Positions 1 through 8,280 of a stretch of DNA of 36,372 nt are shown piece after piece; the stretch's first letter is position 1, and each line of letters starts with the position of its first letter. The stretch comes from Nocardia lijiangensis NBRC 108240. Lineage in GTDB: Bacteria > Actinomycetota > Actinomycetes > Mycobacteriales > Mycobacteriaceae. The stretch is taken from the NCBI RefSeq assembly GCF_001613045.1, contig NZ_BDBP01000102.1, positions 1 through 36,372 of the forward strand, given 5' to 3'. Both the position numbers and the translations under genes were made by a program. The notes below the pieces were generated by a model, which saw only the letters and a program-made list of their open reading frames with translations, ran no database searches and had not been told where the DNA came from.

Positions 1-1
1 G

Positions 2-1423
2 CTGGAGGCGCTGCTGCTTTCGGCGCGCTGCGAACGCATGCTCGGCCGGGTCGACCGGGCGCGGGCGCTGCTGGCCGAGGCCGCCGAGCTGCCGCTACTG
101 CCCGGTGACGGACCCGTCCAGCTCGAGCTGGCCATCCTCGAGTTGCAGGATCATCAAGACGCCGAGGGGCAGGCGCGACTGGACGCACTGTTCACTTCCG
201 ACGCCATCACCGATCCTGCGGTGCGCGCGGCCGCGACCGCGCTGCGCTGCCTCGGCGCGGTGGCGGAGCTGCGCATCGAGGCGGCCCGCGCGGGATTCGA
301 GCAGGCCGACCGGGAATTCGAGCGACTCGACGACGGCAAGCTGCGGGAGGTGGTGCACGCGACGCCCGCGCTCGGCTGGTCGGCGTACTTCCTCGACGCG
401 CAGGCAAGAGGCCTGGCGCACCTCGACCGCGCGGTGCTGGTCAGCCGTCGTTTCGGGCGCAGCTACGCGCTGGCCGAATTGCACACGGTGCGCGCCTATT
501 GCCTGATGAAGCTGGGCCGCGTCGGCGAGGCGCTGGCCGCCGCCGAGGACGCCGACGACCTCGCCCGCCAGTTCGGCTATGCCGATCTCATCCCATTCGC
601 CGGTGCGCTCACACTCCGTGCGCTGCAACTGACGGCGCCGCGCGAAGACGTGCTGCGGCAGTGGAAGGCGCTCTCGGAGCAGCCGCAACCGGTGATGCGC
701 TGGTGGCGGCAGGTGGTGGAGTCGACGGTGCACGAGGTGGGCGTGCGCCTCGGCGTGCTGGATCCCGGCGTCCAGGTCCCGGTCGGCGATCGGCCGGGCC
801 CGATGCGGCCGACCCAGCTCGCGCGGTACGCGAATCTTGCTCTGGGCAACGGGGATCGGGACACCGCCCGCGTACTCGTCGATCGCGCCGAGGCGGACGC
901 CGCCGGCCTCGGGCTGCCGAGCCAGCTGGCGGCCGCGTCCCTGGCTCGCGCCGAATACTGCTGTGCAACGGATGATCTCGATTCGGCCGAGACCGCCGCG
1001 ACAGCCTGCGCCGCACAGTTCGCTCGAGCCGAGATGCCGATCGACGGCGCTCAGGCGATGCTGCTCGCCGCGCAGATCGCCGGGCGGCGCGGGGATTTCG
1101 CCCTCGCCACCCAGCGTCTGGCCGGTGCGCGCGAGACATTCACCGCCGCGGGTGCGACTCAGCTGGTGGCCGCGGCGACCTCGCTCCAGCGCCGCCTGGC
1201 CGGTGGCCGCACCCCCGGCGGGTCGACGACGCTGACGGCGCGCGAGCGTGAGGTCGCCGAACTGGCCGCGCGCGGCCACCCGAACAAGGAGATCGCCCAG
1301 CGGCTGTATCTCAGCCCGCGCACCGTCGAGGATCACCTGAGCCGCATCCTGCGCAAGCTCGGCCTGACCGGCCGCGCGGGCATCGCGCACAAGCTCGGCG
1401 AGCTCGACGCGCCGAGGACCTAG
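2..1423 (+). CDS. LuxR-family transcriptional regulator, C-terminal part (LAL-like)
   Basis: The frame is open from the left edge, so the gene starts outside the window; about 473 residues are seen. Most of the chain is Ala/Leu-rich helical repeat (TPR-like) of the kind found in the middle of large ATP-binding LuxR (LAL/MalT-type) regulators. The last ~60 residues are a typical LuxR/GerE DNA-binding domain: LTAREREVAELAARG, NKEIAQRLYLSPRTVEDHL, then a second helix with ILRKLGLTGRAGIAHK. The N-terminal ATPase expected for a LAL protein is not in view, so that class is inference. It converges on the FAD protein gene, with only about 10 bases between the stop codons. The target genes are unknown. 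Confidence 0.85.
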   Translation: MEALLLSARCERMLGRVDRARALLAEAAELPLLPGDGPVQLELAILELQDHQDAEGQARLDALFTSDAITDPAVRAAATALRCLGAVAELRIEAARAGFEQADREFERLDDGKLREVVHATPALGWSAYFLDAQARGLAHLDRAVLVSRRFGRSYALAELHTVRAYCLMKLGRVGEALAAAEDADDLARQFGYADLIPFAGALTLRALQLTAPREDVLRQWKALSEQPQPVMRWWRQVVESTVHEVGVRLGVLDPGVQVPVGDRPGPMRPTQLARYANLALGNGDRDTARVLVDRAEADAAGLGLPSQLAAASLARAEYCCATDDLDSAETAATACAAQFARAEMPIDGAQAMLLAAQIAGRRGDFALATQRLAGARETFTAAGATQLVAAATSLQRRLAGGRTPGGSTTLTAREREVAELAARGHPNKEIAQRLYLSPRTVEDHLSRILRKLGLTGRAGIAHKLGELDAPRT

Positions 1424-1433
1424 ACCTTCACGG

Positions 1434-2609
1434 TCAGACCACGGTGGATACGCCCGCGCCCGAACGCAGCGCGGCGGTCGCCTCGCGCGCGGCGTGCACG
1501 GCGCTGTTGATCGAGATCTCGGCGCGCATCCCCGGGGCGGCCACCATGTCGCCCACGAGATAGATATGGTCGCCGCGATCGACGGCGGGACGATCGCGCC
1601 AGGTGCGGCCGGGCAGATCCAGTGCGCCCGTGCGGTTCTTGGCGGTGGCGGTCCGCTGGAAGGTGACGCGGTCGCGCCACTCCGGCACGCACAGGTCGGC
1701 GAAGTCCTGCAGCCGCTGATGCGCGCCGCGCGGGGATTCGCCCTCGTGCACCGGCATCTGGAGCTGGAACAGCGACTCCCCCGCCGGGGCGATCGTGTCG
1801 TCCTGCATGGTGTAGCTCTCGTGGAAGCCGCCCTCGTCGAGATCGAACACGAGCGAGCGGTCGCGACGGTCCCTGGTGACGGCGATGTCGAGCAGAGCGC
1901 AGTAGCCGCCGGCCCACGTCAAGCTGTCGTCACCGAGCAGGCCGCGGGCCGCGTTGATATCGGTGGCCACGATCACCGGACCGTCGGTGGGCAAATGGTC
2001 CACGCGCGAACCGGTTTCGATGACGACGCCGAGCTCGGTCGCGCGGACCGCCATGCGATCGACCACCCGCTGCCAGCCGCCGCGGACCCACCGCACGGCG
2101 GGAATGGGCGCGCTGAACACCCGCTGGAACAGCTCCCACACGAACGCGGCCGAGAGACGGCCGGTGTCGGCGTCGTAGGTGACCACGCTGATCGCGTTCG
2201 CCATCCGGTCCGCCGCCGCCTCACCCCAGCGACCCGACGCCCAGGTCCGGAAGTCGACGTCGACCGGTGCGGTGAGCCCGAGTCGCGCCTGGGCGCGCAG
2301 CATCCGGACGGGCGGCAGCTTCCGGAGGCGGCCGTCGACGCGGAAACCCACCTTCGTCGCGTCCGACATCGAGGGCCAGCCGAGGTCGGCCACGAAACCG
2401 CGTTTCTTCAGCCAGGTGTAGTGCGGTCCGTCGGCGTAGAACACGTGCGCTCCCTCGTGCGCGATGTGCGGCGCGGCCGTGGCCCGCGCGCGGCCGCCCA
2501 GTGTCCGGTGCGCCTCGTGCAGCCGGACCGCGGCGCCCTCCTCGGCGCAGGCGATGGCCGCGGTGAGACCGGCCAAGCCGCCGCCGATGACGGTGATGTG
2601 TGTGTTCAC
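1434..2609 (-). CDS. FAD-dependent oxidoreductase / flavin amine oxidase-like (phytoene-desaturase fold)
   Basis: Encodes about 391 residues. It opens with a Rossmann FAD motif (ITVIGGGLAGLTAAIACAEEG), then an acidic strand end and a GGRARA segment, as in the amine oxidase/phytoene desaturase superfamily. The C-terminus has the second flavin-contact motif (YLVGDMVAAPGMRAEISINS). The substrate cannot be read from sequence. The start chosen is a GTG whose first four bases (GTGA) overlap the stop of the upstream TetR gene, which implies translational coupling; the longer open frame upstream only reads through the TetR gene out of phase. The gene is probably co-transcribed with, and controlled by, that TetR repressor. 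The family assignment is firm and the reaction is unknown. Confidence 0.85.
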   Translation of the reverse strand: MNTHITVIGGGLAGLTAAIACAEEGAAVRLHEAHRTLGGRARATAAPHIAHEGAHVFYADGPHYTWLKKRGFVADLGWPSMSDATKVGFRVDGRLRKLPPVRMLRAQARLGLTAPVDVDFRTWASGRWGEAAADRMANAISVVTYDADTGRLSAAFVWELFQRVFSAPIPAVRWVRGGWQRVVDRMAVRATELGVVIETGSRVDHLPTDGPVIVATDINAARGLLGDDSLTWAGGYCALLDIAVTRDRRDRSLVFDLDEGGFHESYTMQDDTIAPAGESLFQLQMPVHEGESPRGAHQRLQDFADLCVPEWRDRVTFQRTATAKNRTGALDLPGRTWRDRPAVDRGDHIYLVGDMVAAPGMRAEISINSAVHAAREATAALRSGAGVSTVV

Positions 2610-3256
2610 GATGCTTCCTCTCCTCGGTGGCCCGCCCGTTCCAGCCGGGCGGCGACCAGCTCCGCAGTGGCACGCAGGTAGCGGTCTTCGTCGACGGACG
2701 CCGGGTGGTCGCCGTCGAAGATGTCGCGGATCAGCCAGAAATGCGCGAGCGCGCCGACGAGCACGGCGGCCGTCGGCGCCCAGTCCTGCTCGCCGCCGCC
2801 CGGTCCGGCCAGCTGGGCGAGCGCCCGCGTCACCACCGACATCACGACGCCGTACTCCTCGCGCTGGAAGACCTCCAGCACGCCGGGGTCGATCGAGTTG
2901 TCGCGCAACAGGATCCGGGTCACGTCGCGATCGTGGTTCAGCCGCTCCAGACCGACACGACACAGCGCGAGGAGCCGGTCGACGACCGTTCCGCCCGGCG
3001 TCGCCGCGTCGAACAGCGCGACGAACGAGAAGTCCGGGTCCAGGAAGGTCTCCCATTCCGCGCGTTCGGTGAGCCGGGTGCGCACCGCCTCGACCAGCAG
3101 CGCGTCCTTGGATCGGAAGTGCCGGTACAGCGCACCCGATCCGCCGGAAAGCCCAGCGGCCTGTTCGATCTGGGCCACCGAGGTCCGCGCGAATCCCTGC
3201 TCGCCGAACAGCCGAAGCGCCTCGACGATGATCCGCTCCCGTGACGTCCTGCTCAT
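2606..3256 (-). CDS. TetR-family transcriptional regulator
   Basis: A 216-residue protein with an N-terminal TetR helix-turn-helix at about residues 8-55 (RERIIVEALRLFGEQGFART, then VAQIEQAAGLSGGSGALYRHF and KDALL). The rest is the helical ligand-binding/dimer domain typical of the family in length. It is the first gene of a two-gene unit with the FAD oxidoreductase (4-bp GTGA overlap). A near-perfect dyad lies about 25 bases upstream of its ATG, so self-repression is likely. The ligand is unknown but plausibly relates to the substrate of the oxidoreductase. Confidence 0.92.
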   Translation of the reverse strand: MSRTSRERIIVEALRLFGEQGFARTSVAQIEQAAGLSGGSGALYRHFRSKDALLVEAVRTRLTERAEWETFLDPDFSFVALFDAATPGGTVVDRLLALCRVGLERLNHDRDVTRILLRDNSIDPGVLEVFQREEYGVVMSVVTRALAQLAGPGGGEQDWAPTAAVLVGALAHFWLIRDIFDGDHPASVDEDRYLRATAELVAARLERAGHRGEEAS

Positions 3257-3281
3257 CCACCCTCCGGTCGTGCACCGCTCC

Positions 3282-3301
3282 GTAAGTAACCACTTACTTA
3301 C
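3282..3301. promoter_or_regulatory. Probable TetR operator (8-4-8 inverted repeat)
   Basis: The arms GTAAGTAA and TTACTTAC are perfect inverted copies separated by four bases (CCAC). The site is AT-rich in a very GC-rich setting, and lies upstream of the TetR gene and about 115 bases before the divergent XRE gene. Position and symmetry fit an autoregulatory TetR operator. Which protein binds it is inference. Confidence 0.75.
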
Positions 3302-3417
3302 ATTGAAGGCGAAGACCCCGCGGTGCGCAACCCCCGATTCCGGACGCGCCGAAAACCCCTGAGAACGCGGCGAACACGGCGGTAGGCTGAGGCGCTGTCA
3401 CCACGAAAGGATTTGGG

Positions 3418-4278
3418 ATGGCGGGCAAGCGCACGGTTCTCACCGCCGGTCTGCGCCGCCTCGCGGCGCTGCTGACCGAGATGCGCGACACGGTCGGGCT
3501 CAGCAAAGAGGAAGTCAGCGGGCGGACGGGGATCAACGTGACGACCCTGTACCGGATCGAACAGGCCCAGGCGCGTCCGCAGCGCCGCACCCTGAACACG
3601 CTGCTCGACCTCTACGAGGTGGCGCCCGACCGGCGCAAGTACGCGCTGGATCTGCTGTCGGACGCGCAGAAGCCCGGCATGTCCCGGCCGTGGGAAGCCA
3701 ACCTGACCGAGGTGTACGCGGCATACATCAACTTCGAGTCCGAGGCGCTCTCCGCCCGCCACTACCAGACCTCCTTCATCCCCGGCCTTTTGCAGACGCC
3801 GGATTACGCGGGCGCGGTGATCGACACGTCCATGCCGAAGGTCGAGACCCCGATCATGGAAAGCCGCGTCCATGCCCGGCTGAACCGAGCGGCGGTGCTC
3901 GACAAGGAGAAGCCGCTCGAACTGTGGGTGGTGCTGGACGAAGCGGCGATCCGCCGGGTGGTCGGCGGATCGGCGACCATGTGCGGCCAACTCCAGAAGC
4001 TGCTGCAGGAGAGCAAGCGGAAAAACGTGATCCTGCAGATCCTTCCGTTCGACGCGGGCGCGCACCCCGGCATGGCGGGCTCGTTCACGCTGCTCGATTT
4101 CGAGGACCCCAACGACCCCGAACTGGTCTACGTGGAGGGCATCGCGGGCGACACGCTGCTCGAACGCCACATCGAGGTCCGCCGCTTCGGCGTGATCTTC
4201 GACCAGCTCCGGGCGATGGCGCTGAGCCCGCGCGATTCCGTCGCGTTGATCGAGGAGATCGCCGCCGGAATGAGCTAG
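3418..4278 (+). CDS. XRE-family regulator with DUF5753 domain
   Basis: A 286-residue protein. Residues ~10-60 form a Cro/C1-type helix-turn-helix (LAALLTEMRDTVGLSKEEV, TGINVTTLYRIEQAQARPQ, then TLNTLLDLYEV). Residues ~95-280 match the actinobacterial DUF5753 domain: SFIPGLLQTPDYAGAVI, RAAVLDKEKPLELWVVLDE, a GQLQKLLQES stretch and ILQILPFDAGAHPGM. The ATG follows AAAGGA at about 8 bases. In actinobacteria such genes often sit beside a small DUF397 gene; none is visible here, and the next gene is a permease 83 bases downstream on the same strand. The effector and targets are unknown. Confidence 0.92.
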   Translation: MAGKRTVLTAGLRRLAALLTEMRDTVGLSKEEVSGRTGINVTTLYRIEQAQARPQRRTLNTLLDLYEVAPDRRKYALDLLSDAQKPGMSRPWEANLTEVYAAYINFESEALSARHYQTSFIPGLLQTPDYAGAVIDTSMPKVETPIMESRVHARLNRAAVLDKEKPLELWVVLDEAAIRRVVGGSATMCGQLQKLLQESKRKNVILQILPFDAGAHPGMAGSFTLLDFEDPNDPELVYVEGIAGDTLLERHIEVRRFGVIFDQLRAMALSPRDSVALIEEIAAGMS

Positions 4279-4361
4279 CGTTCCCGGGTGTTCCGGCGAC
4301 TGGCTCGCCGGAAGAATGGGTACTCGAAGGTCCCCTCCGCAACCGCGCACAGGAGTCTCCG

Positions 4362-5756
4362 ATGGCCGATGTGACCGCCGAATCGCCCGGTACGCCCGAA
4401 CCAAGCCTGCACCGGGTGATGGGCCCCGGCCTGCTGCTGTTGTTCATCGTCGGCGACATCCTCGGCACCGGGATCTACGCACTCACCGGGCGAGTCGCCG
4501 CCGAGGTCGGCGGCGCGGTGTGGGTGCCGTTCGTCGTCGCGTTCCTCGTCGCGCTGATCACCGGGCTGAGCTATCTCGAGCTGGTCACCAAATACCCGCA
4601 CGCCGCGGGCGCCGCCCTCTACACGCACAAGGCGTTCGGTATCCACTTCTTCACCTTCATGATCGCGTTCGCGGTGCTGAGTTCCGGCATCACCTCGGCC
4701 GCCACCGCCTCCCGCGCGTTCGCGGCGAACTTCGCCGAGGCCTTCGAATTCGAGGTCGGCACCGGGATCGCGATCACCGCCGTCGCGCTGGCGTTCATGG
4801 CCGTCGTCGGGGCGATCAATCTGCGCGGCGTCAGCGAGGGCGTCAAGCTGAACGTGCTGCTCACCTGTGTGGAGCTGACCGGCCTGCTGATCGTCGTCGC
4901 GATCGGGCTGTGGGCGCTCGGCTTCGGCGACGGTGATTTCAGCCGCATCACCGAATTCCAGACCGGCGACCGGACCGCGCTCGGTGGCGTGATCGTGGCG
5001 ACCACGCTGGCCTTCTACGCGATGGTGGGTTTCGAGGACTCGGTGAACATGGCCGAGGAGTGCAAGGAACCGACCCGGATCTTCCCCAAGGTGCTGCTGA
5101 CCGGATTGTTCGTGACCGGCACGATCTACGTGCTCGTCTCGATCACCTCGGTCGCGCTGGTGCCCCCCGACCAGCTCGGCGAAGGCGACACCCCGCTGCT
5201 GCAGGTGGTCGAAGTCGGCGCACCCTGGTTCCCGACGCATATCTTCGCGTTCATCACCATGTTCGCCGTGGCCAATTCGGCGCTGATCAATATGTTGATG
5301 GCGAGCAGGCTGCTGTACGGCATGGCGCGACAGAGCGTCGTGCCGCGCGCCTTCGGCCACGTGCACGCCCGGCGACGGACCCCGCAGATCGCGATCGCCT
5401 TCACCACACTGCTGGCCCTCGGCCTGATCGGATTCGTCGGCGAGGTGCCCGAACTCGGCGGCACCACCGCGCTCTTGCTGCTCGCGGTGTTCACGGTGGT
5501 GAACGTGGCGGTGCTGGTGCTGCGGCGGGATCCGGTCGCGCACAAACATTTCCGAACACCCACCGCATTGCCCGTGGTCGGGGCGCTGTCCTGCGGGTTC
5601 CTCGTGACGCCGTTCACCGACCGCAACCCCGATCAGTACGTCATCGCCGGCGTGCTGCTGGCCATCGGCGTCGCGCTCTGGGCGGTGAACCAGCTCGCGA
5701 TCCGGTTCCAGCGCACCGAGCCGACGACGCCCGCAACACCCACGCCGGAGCCCTGA
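4362..5756 (+). CDS. APC-superfamily amino acid permease
   Basis: A 464-residue integral membrane transporter with about 12 hydrophobic segments. The N-terminal signature of amino acid/polyamine/organocation permeases is clear: VMGPGLLLLFIVGDILGTGI contains the unwound TM1 motif GDILGTGIYAL, followed by SYLELVTKYPHAAGA in TM2-TM3 and FYAMVGFEDSVNMAEECKEP in TM6. The ATG was chosen because AGGAG (4351-4355) precedes it by six bases; the much longer open frame upstream is the shadow of the XRE gene. The C-terminus is a short Pro/Thr-rich tail. The transported amino acid or amine cannot be deduced. It may be co-transcribed with the XRE gene. Confidence 0.92.
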   Translation: MADVTAESPGTPEPSLHRVMGPGLLLLFIVGDILGTGIYALTGRVAAEVGGAVWVPFVVAFLVALITGLSYLELVTKYPHAAGAALYTHKAFGIHFFTFMIAFAVLSSGITSAATASRAFAANFAEAFEFEVGTGIAITAVALAFMAVVGAINLRGVSEGVKLNVLLTCVELTGLLIVVAIGLWALGFGDGDFSRITEFQTGDRTALGGVIVATTLAFYAMVGFEDSVNMAEECKEPTRIFPKVLLTGLFVTGTIYVLVSITSVALVPPDQLGEGDTPLLQVVEVGAPWFPTHIFAFITMFAVANSALINMLMASRLLYGMARQSVVPRAFGHVHARRRTPQIAIAFTTLLALGLIGFVGEVPELGGTTALLLLAVFTVVNVAVLVLRRDPVAHKHFRTPTALPVVGALSCGFLVTPFTDRNPDQYVIAGVLLAIGVALWAVNQLAIRFQRTEPTTPATPTPEP

Positions 5757-5888
5757 TCCGGACGCTGTTCGCGCAGGTGACCACGCCGACCCGTCGCGCG
5801 GAACACGGTCGGCCGCAGCCGATCACGTCTCCGATGTGACCGATCACCGGGATGACGCGGGGCGGTGGTGTCGGTAGAGTGAGCGCCG

Positions 5889-6380
5889 ATGACCAGCATG
5901 GAAGCCCGTTTCGGCGACGCTACCCGGACGGTGCCGCTGCCCAGTCCGTGGAACGTCAACGCCTACCTGGCCGAGGTGGCGGCACACCGCGGGCGCTCCA
6001 TCTCGCTGCGGCCGGTGCCCGCCGAGATGCTGGCCGAAAACGGTTGTCGCGGTAAAGGTCTGTGGGTCGCGCGCAAATACGACGACATCATCGTGTACGA
6101 CGCCGAGGCCACCGATCGCAACGCCGACCACATCATCCTGCACGAGATCGGGCACATGCTGCTCGGGCACGGCAGAGACGACTCCGAGCCCGCCGCGCCG
6201 CTGTCGCCGAAGCTGGCCGCGCTGGTGCCCTCGATGGCGGCGCAGCACATCTTGGGGCGCAACGAATTCGGCGCGCAGCGGGAGCAGGAGGCGGAGGTGT
6301 TCGCGGACATGACCATGGTGTACGCGACGCTGCCGCGGCGGCGCGGGCGCGGGTTCCGGCTCTTCGGGCGCGGGCGCTAA
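5889..6380 (+). CDS. ImmA/IrrE-family metallo-endopeptidase
   Basis: A 163-residue protein with a zinc-protease motif HEIGHMLLGH at residues 85-94 (ligands H85 and H89, catalytic E86) and a downstream EQEAEVFA (residues 133-139) that supplies the usual third ligand. This fits ImmA/IrrE proteases, which cleave XRE-type repressors. No signal peptide, so cytoplasmic. No small XRE partner is adjacent; the DUF5753 XRE gene lies 1.6 kb upstream beyond the permease, so a functional link is only a guess. The extreme C-terminus is Arg/Gly-rich (RRRGRGFRLFGRGR), and the bases encoding it look like a degenerate copy of the 22-bp repeat that follows. Ribosome-binding site is weak. Confidence 0.85.
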   Translation: MTSMEARFGDATRTVPLPSPWNVNAYLAEVAAHRGRSISLRPVPAEMLAENGCRGKGLWVARKYDDIIVYDAEATDRNADHIILHEIGHMLLGHGRDDSEPAAPLSPKLAALVPSMAAQHILGRNEFGAQREQEAEVFADMTMVYATLPRRRGRGFRLFGRGR

Positions 6381-6382
6381 GA

Positions 6383-6448
6383 CTTTCGAGCGCGGGCGCT
6401 GGGGCTTTCGAGCGCGGGCGCTGGGGCTTTCGAGCGCGGACGCTAGAC
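6383..6448. repeat. 22-bp tandem repeat, three copies, between convergent genes
   Basis: Three head-to-tail copies of a 22-bp unit (CTTTCGAGCGCGGGCGCTGGGG) begin at 6383, 6405 and 6427. The first two are identical, the third diverges at its end, and a degenerate fourth copy (6360-6382) overlaps the last codons of the upstream protease gene. Each unit holds a small dyad, AGCGC-GG-GCGCT. The third unit overlaps the stop of the convergent DUF4254-like gene. The period is not a multiple of three, so it is not a protein repeat. It may act as a compound bidirectional terminator. Confidence 0.9.
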
Positions 6449-6877
6449 GCCGTCGGGCACCCTGCGCGTCCCGGCTTGCAGCGCGTCCACCAGATCCTGG
6501 TAGATGTCGGCGAGTTCGACGACTTGCAGCCACGCGTCGTAGAACACCGGGTCCGGGGCCGCCGCCAGCGGGACACACGCGTGCGCGGTGAGCTGCGCCA
6601 ACCGGTCCACCATCCGGCCGACGGTCTCGCCGTGCGGGTGCGCGGCGCCGCCGGGTACCGGCGTCGCCAGCGTCATCCACCGGTCGATGGACCGGACCAA
6701 CTGGACGCGCCGCCGGTCCAGCTTCGCCATCTCGCGGGCGGGCGTGCGCTCTCGCAGCACGTGCAGCTGCGCCAGCTCGCCCGCTGCGTCCAGCATCGGG
6801 TGGTCGTCGTGCGGGAACCCCCGGCAGGCCGCGACGAGCTGCTCCTTGCCGGGGACCATCCAGTTGTCGGTCGTCAC
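6443..6877 (-). CDS. DUF4254-like protein
   Basis: A 144-residue helical, soluble protein. LDRRRVQLVRSIDRWM followed by HGETVGRMVDRLAQLTAHA resembles the actinobacterial DUF4254 family (conserved R..ID.W and H.ET....DRL); this comes from memory of the family, with moderate confidence. The start is a GTG preceded by GGGAGG at about 10 bases; the longer open frame upstream lacks such a site. The 3' end overlaps the 22-bp repeat. The gene lies 136 bases downstream of the P-loop ATPase gene on the same strand, with a dyad in between. Function is unknown. Confidence 0.72.
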   Translation of the reverse strand: MTTDNWMVPGKEQLVAACRGFPHDDHPMLDAAGELAQLHVLRERTPAREMAKLDRRRVQLVRSIDRWMTLATPVPGGAAHPHGETVGRMVDRLAQLTAHACVPLAAAPDPVFYDAWLQVVELADIYQDLVDALQAGTRRVPDGV

Positions 6878-6961
6878 ATCGCACCGCCTCCCCGCGCCAC
6901 CATGATCTCCGGATTCTCGCCGCGGCGGGAAGCGGGCAATCAGACCGCCCACTCCGCCCGC

Positions 6962-6976
6962 GTGTGCCAGGCACAC
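6962..6976. promoter_or_regulatory. Dyad in the gap before the DUF4254-like gene
   Basis: GTGTGCC and GGCACAC form a perfect inverted repeat around a single A. It lies 37 bases past the stop of the P-loop ATPase gene and 85 bases upstream of the GTG of the DUF4254-like gene. It could be an operator for the latter or a weak terminator for the former. No T-tract follows. Confidence 0.4.
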
Positions 6977-7013
6977 CAGAGATGTACCACCCGCGGCCGA
7001 ATTGCGAGGCGCT

Positions 7014-7610
7014 TCATCCGATATCGATGACCTGCGCCTTCGTGGCGAAGGCGGCTATCTCGTCCAGCCCGGGGCGGTACGCCCCCGTCGTGTCCACCTC
7101 GAGGGCGGGGCCGTCCATCCGCACCCGCTGGAAGGCGTCGTGGCGCGCGGCGAGCACCGCCCGATCCGGTTCGCCGGGCGCGGAGTGGACGCGCCGCAGC
7201 GGCTCGTCGCGCCTGCGGCGCGCGATGCGGGCCACCGCGGTCTCCTGATTCACGACGCAGTGCAGAAACCGGAGATCGGCGAGCGCGGTCAGCGGCTCGA
7301 GCCCCGGCCGCCACAGCCGGTCCTGGAAGGCAGCCTCGGCCACCGTGTCGACGCCCGCACGCACCAGGACGCCGAGCACCTCGAAGAAGGTGCCGAGGGT
7401 GCGCAGCGCGAGCTCGTCCTCCGGCGCGGGCTGGAACGCCTGATCGGCGTGCGCCATGCCCTGTTTGATCTCGTCACGACTGACGACCGGCCACCCGACG
7501 GCGCGGCCGACCGCGTGAGCCAAGGTCGTCTTTCCCGAGCCAGGCGGACCGCTGACGACGACCAGCCGCGGGCGTCGTCCGGCGCGAGCGAGTTCGTCGG
7601 TATCCGTCAC
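7014..7610 (-). CDS. AAA/P-loop ATPase, small-molecule or nucleotide kinase-like
   Basis: A 198-residue protein with a Walker A motif near the N-terminus (VVVSGPPGSGKTT, residues ~17-29), then WPVVSRDEIKQGMAH and a late Arg-rich lid (AVARIARRRRDE). The layout fits the zeta-toxin/chloramphenicol-phosphotransferase/gluconate-kinase-like P-loop kinases, usually annotated only as AAA family ATPase. The substrate is unknown. The GTG start lies just before the conserved P-loop region, but no good ribosome-binding site precedes it, so it could be leaderless. It is divergent from the nitrobindin gene across about 160 bases. Confidence 0.8.
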   Translation of the reverse strand: MTDTDELARAGRRPRLVVVSGPPGSGKTTLAHAVGRAVGWPVVSRDEIKQGMAHADQAFQPAPEDELALRTLGTFFEVLGVLVRAGVDTVAEAAFQDRLWRPGLEPLTALADLRFLHCVVNQETAVARIARRRRDEPLRRVHSAPGEPDRAVLAARHDAFQRVRMDGPALEVDTTGAYRPGLDEIAAFATKAQVIDIG

Positions 7611-7772
7611 GTGGTCCGAGCGTACGCAGCGAAACCGTGCGGAGCAGGCGCGCTCGACCGGCTCGGGCGCACCGCTCGGCGGCAGCCTCGCGACCGGCGC
7701 ACGCCGCCCCAGGTCGGTGCAATTTCGGGACTCGGGGCGCACGGCGCCGGGCACGGGTTTAGGCTGTCCGCC

Positions 7773-8270
7773 GTGGTCGCACCCCAACCGTCCGTCGCTC
7801 CCCATCCGGATATCGCACCTCTCGCCTCGTTGCTCGGCACGTGGCGCGGCAGCGGGCGTGGTGAATACCCGACCATCGAATCGTTCGACTACCTGGAGGA
7901 GATCCGGTTCGGTCACCTGGGCCGCCCGTTCCTCACCTACCGTCAGCGCACCCGCGCGGCCGATGGCAGCAGGTCGATGCACGCCGAGACCGGCTACCTG
8001 CGCTGCCCGCGGCCCGATCGCGTCGAGCTGATCCTCGCCCACCCGACCGGCATCACCGAGATCTGCGAGGGCGGGCTCACCATCGCCGACGGCGAACTGC
8101 ACATGGAGTTCGACTCCACCAGCATCGGGCGCAGCAGCACGGCGAAGCTGGTGACCGCGCTCGGCCGGTCGTTCCGTGTCACGGGCGACACCATCGACTA
8201 CACGCTGCGGATGGCCGCGGTCGGCGAGCCGCTGACCCACCATCTGGCCGCCACCCTGCGCCGAGCCTGA
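7773..8270 (+). CDS. Nitrobindin / peroxynitrite isomerase (heme-binding beta-barrel, Rv2717c type)
   Basis: A 165-residue protein, essentially the length of M. tuberculosis Rv2717c, which it resembles throughout as I recall that sequence. The nitrobindin opening (LLGTWRGSGRGEYPTI) is followed by YLEEIRFGHLGRPFLTY, HAETGYLRCP, ELILAHPTGITE, and a C-terminal MAAVGEPLTHHLAATLRRA that carries the His expected to bind heme. The family binds ferric heme and isomerises peroxynitrite to nitrate. Start is GTG 7773, just before the conserved region; the upstream open frame is a shadow. It converges on the kinase gene with 10 bases between stops. Confidence 0.9.
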   Translation: MVAPQPSVAPHPDIAPLASLLGTWRGSGRGEYPTIESFDYLEEIRFGHLGRPFLTYRQRTRAADGSRSMHAETGYLRCPRPDRVELILAHPTGITEICEGGLTIADGELHMEFDSTSIGRSSTAKLVTALGRSFRVTGDTIDYTLRMAAVGEPLTHHLAATLRRA

Positions 8271-8280
8271 CCCCGCGGGC

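Noticed and set aside
1434..3293. A 619-codon frame joining the FAD protein to an upstream extension
   Set aside because: The extension is the TetR gene read out of phase; the FAD motif begins right at the GTG of the coupled start.
3418..6380. ImmR/ImmA-type repressor-protease pair formed by the XRE and ImmA-like genes
   Set aside because: They are separated by a permease, and the XRE protein is of the DUF5753 type rather than a small ImmR-like repressor; no integrase or phage genes are nearby.
6360..6448. CRISPR array
   Set aside because: The 22-bp units are directly adjacent with no spacers, and no cas genes are present.
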